From Chondrus crispus (Eukaryota; Rhodophyta; Florideophyceae; Gigartinales; Gigartinaceae), in assembly GCF_000350225.1 (NCBI RefSeq), contig NW_005178601.1, positions 162,275-226,274 of the forward strand: 64,000 nt of DNA. Direction: 5' to 3'. Below are positions 44,051 to 54,086 of the stretch, in pieces. The notes beneath the pieces are model-generated. The model did not search any database and was not told where the DNA came from. It saw nothing but the letters and a program-made list of their open reading frames with translations. The position numbers and the translations under genes were made by a program. Position 1 is the first letter of the stretch, and every line of letters begins with the position of its first letter.

Positions 44051-44692
44051 CTATTCTGTACTGGAAAAGCTGTACTCTTCGTCCTCAATGAAGTCATCTC
44101 CGATTTCGTGGCCGCGATCCTTGCCATTCACATCGCTGCGGTCAACTACGTCTGGTATTGGAGACGATTGGGCTCCGCGCGGATGGAACAGCATCTTTCC
44201 TTCTTTGCACACTAGATCGTCACCAGCGAATTTCAGTAGGCGACTCCGAATGTGGTCTGTTATTTTCGCATCATTGTGACCTACTTGGCAGAGGCGCTCC
44301 GTAGACACATCATGGACGTTGTCGTTGCGAAGAACAGCATTTTGGAGATCTTCTACATTGTAGCAATCCGGCAAGACGCGTAACCGCTCCACGTCTTGAA
44401 CTGAGAAGATGTAGGAAGTGTCTGTTCCATGTTGCTTGTAGAAATCAGCAACTTGAAGTTGCTCCTTCTTGTATTGAGAGGGAAGAGCAGGAAATGCGTA
44501 GAAGGAAAGGGCCCGGTCGTGAATATATTTCGGCATGAAAAGTGCCGGCTGGGCGGGACGCAACTGTCCAGACAGAATGAAAACGGTCAGTTCAAGAACA
44601 AGCAATTTACTGTCTGAGCCAAAATAATGAAAAACTTTGAATACTGGCCAATGTATAAGGGACTCGGGTGTCCCAGTAGACACATCTCATGG
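44051..44692 (-). CDS. Unknown 213-residue protein, intact
   Basis: Open frame from ATG at 44692 (MRCVSTGTPES) to TGA. Features: a hydrophobic stretch near residues 30-45 (LLVLELTVFIL) that could be a core strand or a membrane segment, a middle with RLRVLPDCYNVEDLQNAV, and a strongly acidic C-terminus (GDDFIEDEEYSFSSTE). No catalytic motif recognised. It diverges from the Ulp1 gene, with 226 bp between the two starts. It is the only intact frame of the cassette apart from the protease domain. Not confirmed by a second copy in this window. Confidence 0.45.
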
Positions 44693-44918
44693 AACCAGTG
44701 TGTCATTGAATGAACAGAGACTTGAACTGCGCCGTGGTTAACTTAAACCCGCAATCATCACATTAGTGGCGGAGGCAGGCGAGACATTTCTACGCTCTCA
44801 TTAATTTTGTGGGAAGGACTCAGACCGGACCGAGTGGTAGCAGATCTAGTCAGCGAAGAAAATATTTCCTAAGTCAAAAGCAAAGTCCGCGTCTTGGTCC
44901 GTACGCTTCACAGTTGAG
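44693..44918. promoter_or_regulatory. Divergent intergenic region
   Basis: 226 bp between the starts of the 213-codon reverse ORF and the Ulp1 gene. A shared promoter is the natural reading; no clear TATA box was found. Confidence 0.3.
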
Positions 44919-46354
44919 ATGGATAGCCAGCATTGCTGCGACTGGGCCTCAGATTACGCCAGACGCGTCCGTCATCGCGCAGAGCTTGCAGCAGGTTTCG
45001 AGAGCGACACGGAGGGTAGTTCCTCGGAATCATCTGAGGAGGATGTGATCGTGGTGCACGGAAGTAATGAGAGTTCCGAGGAGGTTTCGCCGTCCGTAAC
45101 TGCAGCTCCTCCCGCCAAGAATGTTGGCATCATGCCTGGAAAGAGCAATGGTGAAATCAGAGGACTCAGATATCCGAACAGGGTTACAACGGCGATGGTA
45201 AATTTCGAAAATGCAGGGATTAAGACAGGAAGCATACTCTCCGGGAGACCGGCAGCGGAAGGTACTGCTTAGAAGGGAGACGGAGCTAGTATAAGCACCC
45301 TCCCACGCCACAAAGCGGGAGATTCAGTGCGGCAATCACCAGAGGGCGTAGGTAGTGGCGGGAGGACATTCTTGTCGTCTACTATTTCGCAGGCTCCATC
45401 AAGTTCTGAGACGCGCGAGTTTTAGAACCCTGTGCTGATGCCGACTACTCTGCAACAACAGTCCCAGGGCCCTCTGAAGATGCCCACAGGTCGGACTGAA
45501 GCTGCCTCTGGCACAATTACGCACGTGATTAATAGCGCCATAGCTGCCAATACACGTCCGCATGCGTCCCTAGCGGATCTCAAGCCAGCTGCACCCGTCA
45601 GAGATTTGACAACGGAAGAGAACAATGTTGTGAACAAGAGAAAAACTACACCGTTGGGGATTAACTAGTGCGGCATGGGCAGGCGCATAGTTTCTTGAGT
45701 GAAAATGCAGGGGCGGGAGATGTGATAATCAACTCTTTCTCTGCTCGAATCAACCAGAGAAATCGTAACAGTGTGGCGTCTGACCCCAGCTACCCTTCCA
45801 TGTATGTGTCCAATTATTTTCTCGCCGACCGCCTACTTCTGGTGAAAGAATCCGATCTGGTCACGCGCAGTACCACTCACGAAGAGGTGAAGAACTGGTT
45901 TAGAAGGAAGAACGGCCCCACTGATTTTATTGGGGACATTTCTGTGTTGATGTTTCCGTTGAACGGAAAACAGTGTCACTGGACCCTACTCTTCGTAGAT
46001 GCAAGGACACGATCTCTAGTGTTCTGCGACCCCCTCGGAAATGCGTTGAGAACTAGGGAACGTGAAAGGTGCAAGCGTCTGAGGCAGTATGTCCTTGAAG
46101 AAGACAAGAACAGAAGGCGACAAGGACCTGCTCCGGTAGTCTCTACCTATGATGGAATCGAGGAATGGCCATTGAACGTGAGCAAAACTTTCCCGACGCA
46201 AATGAACGGGGACTGCTGCAGCCTATTCATCATGTGGGCGGCGTACTATGTGAAGAGAGGCTACCGACCAGCTTTTGCAATGCACGATAGACAAGTTCTT
46301 CGCAAACGTACAGTCGCCGTAATACGTGATATGGACGTTGGTTTAGAAAAGTGA
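44919..46354 (+). pseudogene. Ulp1-type cysteine protease (C48-like), N-terminal part broken
   Basis: From ATG at 44919 the frame encodes an acidic, Ser-rich N-terminus (SDTEGSSSESSEED) and is interrupted by in-frame TAG at 45270-45272, 45423-45425 and 45666-45668. There it shifts into the protease frame, open from 45665 to 46354. In that 228-codon part the catalytic set of Ulp1/SENP proteases is complete: His 104 (CHWTLLFVD), Asp 121 (FCDPLG), Gln 178 (TQMNGDCC) and Cys 183. Ulp1-like domains remove SUMO or similar tags in cells and are also common cargo of DNA transposons. Which applies here is open. AATAAA follows at 46427. Confidence 0.72.
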
Positions 46355-46426
46355 GAGTAGTTGTGTAGCTGCTTACCTAGTGCAAACGCACTTCGCAACT
46401 CTTTGCTACGCGTGTGCCTTCAACAC

Positions 46427-46432
46427 AATAAA
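46427..46432 (+). terminator. Polyadenylation signal of the Ulp1 gene
   Basis: AATAAA 73 bp after the stop codon, the usual distance for a eukaryotic 3' end. Confidence 0.5.
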
Positions 46433-46560
46433 GCAATATGCCTTATATATAGTCATCCCTAAACTAATTATCACTTTGTCAATACATGTCATATGCTTGT
46501 CAATGAACAGTTTTTAAGGCGTCTTTCGTATTTCAGAGATTGTATCACAAATGAATGGCC

Positions 46561-46938
46561 TGTTGAGATAGTGAGCGCGCCCAAGGGGACACCAAGAAGC
46601 CAGCGCCTGTGGCCTAGTGGTTAACGAATTTTTGCGGCAAATTTTTCAGACCTCGATTTTAACACCAGGTTATGGGCCCAGATTTACGCTACCATTCGTG
46701 AGTTTGATTCTCACCGGGTGCACTTGGGCGGCGCAATGTTTGTTTGTTTGTGTCACACTTGGGAACGTACCTGCCTGTGTGTTGTGCAGTGACCCGCGCC
46801 GTGTGTTTGGCGTCCCTTGGTCGAGGGGGAGTGTTGAAATAGTGAGCGCGCCCAAGGGGACACCAAGAAGCCAGCGCCTGTGGCCTAGTGGTTAACGAAT
46901 TTTTGCGCCAAAATTTTCAGACCTCGATTTTAACATCA
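46561..46938 (+). mobile_element. TRIM-type miniature LTR element (copy 2)
   Basis: 378 bp flanked by TGGCC (46556-46560 and 46939-46943). LTRs 46561-46667 and 46832-46938 (107 bp each), PBS 46668-46681, PPT TCGAGGGGGAG 46821-46831. Same body as copy 1, with TTTGTTTG repeats one unit shorter. A-box-like TGGCCTAGTGG at 46610-46620; acceptor-like GCGCCTG (46603-46609) with CGGGTGC later. No ORF. Sits downstream of the Ulp1 gene. Confidence 0.94.
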
Positions 46939-46943
46939 TGGCC

Positions 46944-47591
46944 GACAAATGAATGGAATGATAGTAGTACTGGAGCTCGTAATAAACTCGTTCTTATCTC
47001 GTGCACAACTGCTTAAACGTACACCGGCTAGTTATCCACGAGTATATTTTTATTAGTTAGGACGCAAGCGTCCGCACTGAGCATATCTTCACTCCCAGAT
47101 GCACTGACGTGAAAGGAGTGATTAAGGCAAAGATGTAAAGCCTCATGACTCACTACTCATAACTCATATACATGACAGCCTACAGTTGGAGTGCCCCTAC
47201 TCCCCTATACTGACAAGATATGGACCCATCTGCATTTCACTCGGCATTTTCTTAGGATTGCCCAGTCGGACTACAGTTACAATTCATGCCCGGACAGTTC
47301 GAAGTAACGCCATTCTATATCACTGTGGGATACTAGCCTCGGACTATTCTCGAACACAATCAATTTTTTCGCTCGTGCACGAATTTTGTTGATGATAGTG
47401 TGAAAGGCAAGCATAGTAACATACAGATGACACCCAGAATTGGTGAGAGACGAAAATAAAAGCTTGATTCCTCTATTTCTCTGCTCATGCACCACGGAAT
47501 TGGACAGATCGAGTCCGGTATGTGCTGTTGGTAGAGACTATGGTGAGCAGCCGCTGTGGTTTCTAGCATGGAACTTATCGGAAACAATCAC
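46944..47591. other. Stretch without recognised features
   Basis: About 650 bp of ordinary, AT-richer sequence after the TRIM. Short frames only; no repeat shared with the rest of the window was noticed. Confidence 0.4.
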
Positions 47592-48236
47592 TGTTGTAGC
47601 ATAAGCACCCCCAGCGATAGGGGTTTATGCGCCGTTCGACCGAGACCCTTGTCGATCGGGAAGACAGGGGTGAAGCGGAACACCAGCTAACGGCACTGGG
47701 CAGCGGGCCAGGGTAGCGTGGTAGAGCGAGAACGGGGAAGACGCCGGTACGCGCGAGCGGTTCGACGCCTCGACGCCCCCGCGCAGAACTGGGTAACGAT
47801 CCAGTACCGACGGGCGGTGGCGGAGGCGGCCCGTGGGCGTACCGCGCGCGTCCTCAACCGGCGCTCGGTGCCGCTCTAAGGTAGTTAGCGAGCGCTACCT
47901 TGGAAGAAGCGGGAAGTCGGACCTTGACGATCGGTAGGTGACAAGTCCGTGCTTGTCCTCCTCCACCGCCGCCGGTCCGCTCCATATTTAATATACAAAA
48001 CAATCTATAACACTACAGTACCGAAGTACTGTAGTGGACTAATGTAATACAGATCGGACCGTACTGTAATACTGTCAGCCATAGAGCCTGACAGTACACG
48101 TGTGTGTGCGTGCACCCTGTACCGGAGGGGTACACGTGGCCACGCGCGGTAGTACTGTGGAGCGTCGAGCTCTACAGTAGTAGATCCCGTTGTTGATCTA
48201 ATCTAACTAAAAAGGCCCACGGAGGGTTATACTACA
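47592..48236 (-). repeat. LTR-D, 3' LTR of G2
   Basis: 645 bp. As written it starts TGTTGTAGCATAAGC and ends GGTTATACTACA, so the ends are inverted repeats (TGTWGYATAA type). On the minus strand the sequence just before the LTR reads AAGGAGGGCGG, a plausible polypurine tract, which makes this a 3' LTR in reverse orientation. It is hairpin-rich (CTACAGTAC, CTGACAG, GTACACGTG). Related to 39457-39943. Confidence 0.55.
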
Positions 48237-51200
48237 CCGCCCTCCTTAAGCGGGGACGTCCGCGTCTACGGGTGCTGATAGAGACCCGTAGGTACTCGTT
48301 GCCACACCCTTACTCCGTCACCTCACCAGAATGCAGCGTCTTTCTCTCCCGTTATCCGCCGACGCGCACGTCCGCGTCCATACCCGTGTGCATACCAATC
48401 CGCTTGTCGTCGCCTCCCTCCACGCGCTCGGCGGGCTTCTTGTCCGTGCCGCACCCGAGAAAGACCTCCCGCAACTTGCACGTTTCCTCCCTGTCCCCGC
48501 CGTTTTCGTCGGCAGACTCCCATTTGCACGTTTGGTACGCTGCGGCGTCGTACTCTGCGAAGTGGCATACCCTCCTTGGGGTCTTCCCCAAAAACCCGCA
48601 ACTCGCGTCTCTACGGTGGCCTCGTGATGCAACTGACCGTCAGCAGCTCAACCACCTTGATTCCGTACGCAAAGGCATCCGCTGCTATACTGTCGCCGAG
48701 CACACTGTCCGATTTGTCGTCCGCGATCCGTATCACGGGGACCTTATCCCTGTTCAGTGGCAGCGTGAGGGTGGCGAGGCTATTCGTTGTACGGCATCGC
48801 TCGTCGGCGGGTCCACGCTCTCCCTCTTGCTTGCGCGGCAACTCTGCGCGGACTGCCTCCAAGGCGTTTCGCAACCCCTAATCGAGAGGCGTGTGGCCTT
48901 GAGGGAATCGCGCTCGAGCAGCTCTCCATCATGTTAAGCTGCAGCGTGTGGTTTTTCTCCCCCTGCACTGTTTGGCGGATACGACCCAAACATTTCGTTC
49001 GAGGGGGGGGGGCGGCGGCCTCTTTGCAAGTACTCGGACCCGAAGAAAGCGCAGTTTCGACACTCGTTCTTTCCTCCGTATTGAGTTCGAATGACTTCTC
49101 GTCCTTGCTGCGTTTGCCATCTGAATGCCACAGCCAAACGCAGCGAATGCGTAGCAATGCCCGAGAGCATGGTAGTAAAATAGTTCCGCGGAGAACTGAC
49201 CGTCTGGGCGAGCGATGGTGGAACGGTCGTCGAATTGCGCCCTTCTAGTCTGCCCAACAGTGAGCGTATCTGTCGACACGGTCGGGTAGACCGCGTGCCA
49301 AATATTACCGTCTACCGGGGCGAGTAGAACTTCTGCTAGATCAAGTCGAACATGCTCACGGATTCTTTTTACCTTTTCCTTTCGAACTTGACGCTCGCGG
49401 TTGCCCACGCGCTGTAGATAGCGAGCGGAGGTGTCGGGAACGCACGGTGGGGCGCGATCACCGCACACCACGGAAAGCGTTCTCCACAGCCATCACTGCC
49501 TGCGTGGGGGTGCAGAAAGCCGGGGAAGGTCGTGGCTTGACCCTCATCCGATTTCGCGGTGAGTCGTTTCTTTTTTCTACGCTTGATCTTGTACCTTGAA
49601 AAGGTTACCCATAACTGCCGCGCGCTCGAGGTTGTTCAGAGGGCGGATATCCGAGTCGTCGAACCGGTTGACCGTGATAGTGCCTTCGCTCTCGCGATAC
49701 AGCAGCGGCGTTTTTGCCGCGTCCCTGTCGAGGGTCTTTATATCGGACCTTCTCTTGCTGTCGAAGCCTTCGGTCGCGCCGAATCCCCTTCCTCGTACTG
49801 GCGGGCGCACGGACGCGCTTTCGCAGTCGAGCACGGCGACATCGTTAGCGCCCTCGAAGGTCGTCCCCGTTAGCGGATATCAAGGGGCGTTGGCTGCAGT
49901 GGGGCGCACAGTACTTGCCCGTGTCCTTCTTCTTGAGATTTCTTTGTTGTCAATCGGTCGCGAGATTTGCAGCGATCGCCCTCCTGGTTGCGCGAGCCAA
50001 TTATATGGCCCCCTCTTGGCGGCCGTAGGCATGAGACATTGGGGTTTGTCTGATCCGTTGCGCCCTGTAATCGCTTCGTTTGCCGAGTTGATCGTCGAGT
50101 GGCACGAGGGCCAACCATGGCACTGCGTATGGGCGCCTCTGTGGCGTACGCGCATCCGACTGTCGGGAAGGGTGAGCCTCTAACCAACCCCCTTCCCCAA
50201 ACGCGAGTTGCGACCATCCTTAGGGATCGCATTTGATCCGCCTGCCGCAGTAGCACCAACAGCGGACGTTCCTTCCCATTTTTCACTGTGCTAACGCTTT
50301 TGCTGACCCGTTCCCTCTGCGTTCGAGGTTCAAGTCAATTCTGCGAGGTCGTTTTGGCAGATTTTTCGAGCCTTCCTTGGGTCGTCCGTTTTGTCCTTAA
50401 AACATTGACATGGCTTCACGTGCTCCTCCTGACCAGTGGTGACTTGTATACCGCATGGACAAGATATCCAAGCGTTCAACCCTTCCTGTCGTACGACCCC
50501 GCGCCAAGAATCAAGTATCATGCAGACGGACCGGGCTTCGCCCCGGCGCGCGCGCTGTCCCGTGCTTAAGAATTTCGCCGCTGAGAGAGATGAGAGCAGA
50601 CCCGTCATAATACAGCCGCTTCCTGACGCGAGGCTTTTCCTAATTAATGTATTTATTCGTTATACGCCTTTGACGCCTACCGAAACGAGTAGAACATCCG
50701 CTCAATCGGGTCCAACTTGCTCGTGGACTTTCAGTCCTGGCTTGACTACTGCATCTCCGAGCTTGACGCTTGCATTTTCCTACGCGTGGTAGATAGTGAG
50801 CGGCGAGTCCAGAAGCATTTTAAGGGTCGCAATCGTCGTACACAGCAGGATGCATACTCCCGGCCGCCAGCGAATGCGTGAGGATGCCGACGCCCGAAGG
50901 AGGGGGATGTTTGACTGTCATTGGATTTCTCAGGGCGCAGTTTCTTCTTCCTCTGCTTGATCATGCACCTAAGCGCAAAGAAAAGGGCGATAATTCCGAA
51001 AGCCAACCGAACCCTACCTACAGCAGTATGGCCGTCGGGGAGGATTCGCGTGTACCACTGGCGGGGGCCATCTGCCTCGAGGTGACGGAAGATCGCTTGT
51101 TCCCACAATCCCTCTCCGGGCCCCTTTCTTTTGATCCTTTTCACCTTGAGACGGCGTGCGCGGTTAAAAGTAAAGCGGTAGCTGTGGAGGATGACGCGTG

Positions 51201-51887
51201 GTGGTCAGGTTGCGGTTGCCATGCAATCGTTTGGCGACCGGAATGGCGGGGATCGTATTGCCGGGGTCTTGGATGGAGCCTACCCTTGCCGTCGAACGTT
51301 CGTGTGTCCCGCGCTAAGAAATGCGGACGACGGCTGATGGGGAGGCGGAGTAAATCTCTACGCCGTGGGCACTATGTCCCCCAGACGGGGGCAACGGCGG
51401 AGTTCCAGGGACCGTATAGCTCGAACGTCTATACTCTGTCGTTGCGGTGCATGTCGGGATCCTGGTTCCACTCGCTTTTCTCTGGTACCTGGGGGTTTCG
51501 ACTTTCCGCGCGCTGCTGCGTCAAGCGCGAATTCGCGGGCTGCGCCCCTGCTTCTCCGCGAGAGGCACGAGCTCGGCTTCGGTCTCAACGTTTGGTCATG
51601 GTCCTCGTAGTCCTTCTCGTAGGAGACTCGATCTCCTCCAGTTCGTTCGGCACGGTGTGCGCGGTCTTGCTGCGGATACGTAGGGAACTGAGAGCAGGTC
51701 GGCGCTGGTGCGGCGGATAAAGCGCGGTGGCGATGTACTCGCCTCTTCGAGGTGGGCATCTGCCCTCATGGTACTGCTTTGGCCGTCGTCGGTCGGTCTT
51801 CCGCGGTCCGTTCCGCCGGACACTACCGGCTTTCTGTATGCAACGGGAATCGGTGCAGCGAATGTACAGCGCAAAGAAGGGACTGGT
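48237..51887 (-). mobile_element. GC-rich decayed element G2, probably LTR retrotransposon
   Basis: 3.6 kb with no frame longer than 280 codons and none I can identify firmly. Minus-strand pieces such as ENYFTTMLSGIAT-like sequence near 49150 and VPVIRIADDKSDS near 48700 recall gypsy RNase H or integrase remnants, but only loosely. Composition resembles G1. A long plus-strand frame (50878-51720) has no recognisable content and I take it for chance in GC-rich DNA. Ends where LTR-A begins. Confidence 0.35.
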
Positions 51888-53020
51888 TGTTGTAATTCTA
51901 TGACCACATGCAGACACGCATGACACACAACGACAGGTTTGACACGTGTAAAATCGAAAACAATCGGCGTGACGAGCTGAGCAAGTTTGATTTTCAACGT
52001 GTACACGTGTGATTTCTGTACACGGTTGCACTCTACAGTATTTCAGGAGCGTGTTTGGTTCTCAACGTGTACACGTGCGAAATATGTACACGGTTGCGGT
52101 GTACAGTACAATCTGAGCATGTTTCAGTTTCTCCGCCCGACACGTGTATGACCTGCACACATGTCCTCATTACACTGTCGGACGCGTACAGTACGCCTGC
52201 AGTCTTACAGACAAAGTGTAGAACCTTGGTGGCGGGTGCCTGGCACGTGCCAAAGGTTTACAGCGTCCATGGAGTGCAGCACGGGTACAGCAGGACACAA
52301 AGATACCGTTGCGCGAGTTTTCAATTCGTAAGGCAAATGTGCACTGTTGTAATTGACAGTGGACAGGACCTCACGAGAGATTCAGATTCATAAGGCAACG
52401 TGTGCTCTGTAAACAGTCCTTGCAGGATTGATTTGAATTCGTAAGGCAACGTGTGAGCTGTAAACGTGCCTTACGAATTTGTGCCACGCTGGATTTGGAA
52501 TAGTAAGGGAATTTGTGCCTTGCTGTGCTTTGTTGTACTGCCTTACTAATTTCTCCGTCATGACAGTGCTAATTCGTAAGGCGGTTTTCTGTTCTGTTTG
52601 TTGGGCCATCGCCAGTTTGGCTGAGTAGCAAGACGGGCACATGTGTTAGAGCCAATACATTTGTAGTATGTGTGTCGTAGTGTTTGGTAGTAGAGTTCGA
52701 GAAGATTGCAGAAGTGTATAAGTAGCGCCAGAAGTTGGCGACTCGAAGTAAATCGGTACCCAATCCTTCAACTTTACCTCATCAACCGTCCTTCGAATCC
52801 CCTTCGCCCTGCTGACCTGCCATTTGGCTATGGGCCCAGTTCCACGTTACGATTCTGCTGTGTGAGTGTTTGTTCTCAGTTTCTGCTGCCTTTCTCGTTT
52901 TGATCTCTGCTGTCGTTCTCGTTTTGGTCTCCGCTGTCGTTCTCGTTTTGGTTTCTGCTGTCGTTTCCGCCGTCGTTCTCATCGCTGTTGTCGTTCGTTT
53001 TGTTCCGTCGCCGTCTACTT
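51888..53020 (+). mobile_element. Family A 5' end fragment A5
   Basis: LTR-A 51888-52825 (938 bp, ends TGCCATTT, TATA at 52717-52722), primer site GGCTATGGGCCCAG 52826-52839 with one mismatch to the family site, and 181 bp of leader with TCTGCTGTCGTTCTCG repeats. Cut at 53020 by an LTR-C. Confidence 0.9.
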
Positions 53021-54086
53021 TGTTGTAATTGTACGACCACATGCTGACACGCATGACACACAATGACATATGTGACACGTGTAGAAGCGATCACACTCAG
53101 CCCGTCAAACAGAACAACTTTGTTTTTCAACGTGTACACGTCTCGTATATGTGCTCAGTCGCACTTTCCTCGCAATTCTCAGCATGCTTCATTTGTGTGT
53201 TGACACGTGTAATATCTGTACAGAGTGGCACTCTATAGTACATTCTGAACATGTTTGATTATTCTTGGTTTGACACGTGTAGGACACGTATGACATTTGT
53301 CCTACCCGTGTGTGACACATATGAAATATATGTCACGGTGTTTTTGCTCTAAAACGTGCAATGCATTAATCGTAAACTAAAGTCTCTACCCTACAGTACA
53401 GTGCATTTAGATATTATTGACTCTCAGACGGTCCCAAATTATCATTAACAGAGAGTGCAAACATTATCAACAACCGAGAGTGCACGAAGGAGAGTCACTT
53501 GACCAGCCCTATTGGCCCGTGCTGTATTTCGTAGACTATAAGTAGCACCGATAGTTGGCGACCAAGAGTAAAATGGCATCAACTTCTTTTCCCATCAACC
53601 ACCACCAACCTTCAACCATCATTCTTCCCTCTGCCCCGCTGACGTTCCTATAGGTCATGGGCCCAGTTCAACTCTGATCGTCATCTCCGTGCTGGTTCAA
53701 GTTCCAGTTTCGCCGTCGTTCAAGTATCAATTTGTTCAGCTCGTCAAGCAGAAGAAGAAGGTATCAGTTTCAGTCTCCGCTTTCAAGTTTGGTTTTTCAG
53801 TTTTTCAGTTTTCGCCGTTGTTTTCAGCACCGTTGGAGCCGATTTTTCAGTTTGGTGGTCCGTCAGTTCTCAGTTTTTGGAAATCAACTTGGTGTGTTTG
53901 CAGCTTTGTCCTTTGTCGTGGCAGTCGTTGTGTGAGCTGCCGGTGAGCCTTCCGCTAGTCGGGAGGAAGAAAGTCGCTAGTGGGCAATGCACTGCCGATT
54001 TCTTAGTGGTCCGTCATTTCTCAGTTTTTGGAAATTAACTTTGTGTTTTTCGCAGCTATGCCCTTTGTCGTGGCAGTCGTTGTGAG
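53021..54086 (+). mobile_element. LTR-C 5' end fragment C2
   Basis: LTR-C 53021-53652 (632 bp; begins TGTTGTAATTG like LTR-A, TATA at 53537-53542), primer site GGTCATGGGCCCAG 53653-53666 with one mismatch, then leader of the C1 type with CTTCCGCTAGTCGGGAGG hairpin and a partial second repeat. Cut at 54086 by the reverse element B2. Confidence 0.88.

Noticed and set aside
45270..45668. Alternative genetic code with TAG read as an amino acid
   Set aside because: TAG is used as a normal stop in the conserved zinc-finger gene, and other frames in the region are shifted; decay explains it better.
50878..51720. 280-codon plus-strand frame in G2
   Set aside because: GC-rich DNA yields long chance frames; overlapping minus-strand frames are equally long and no motif was recognised.
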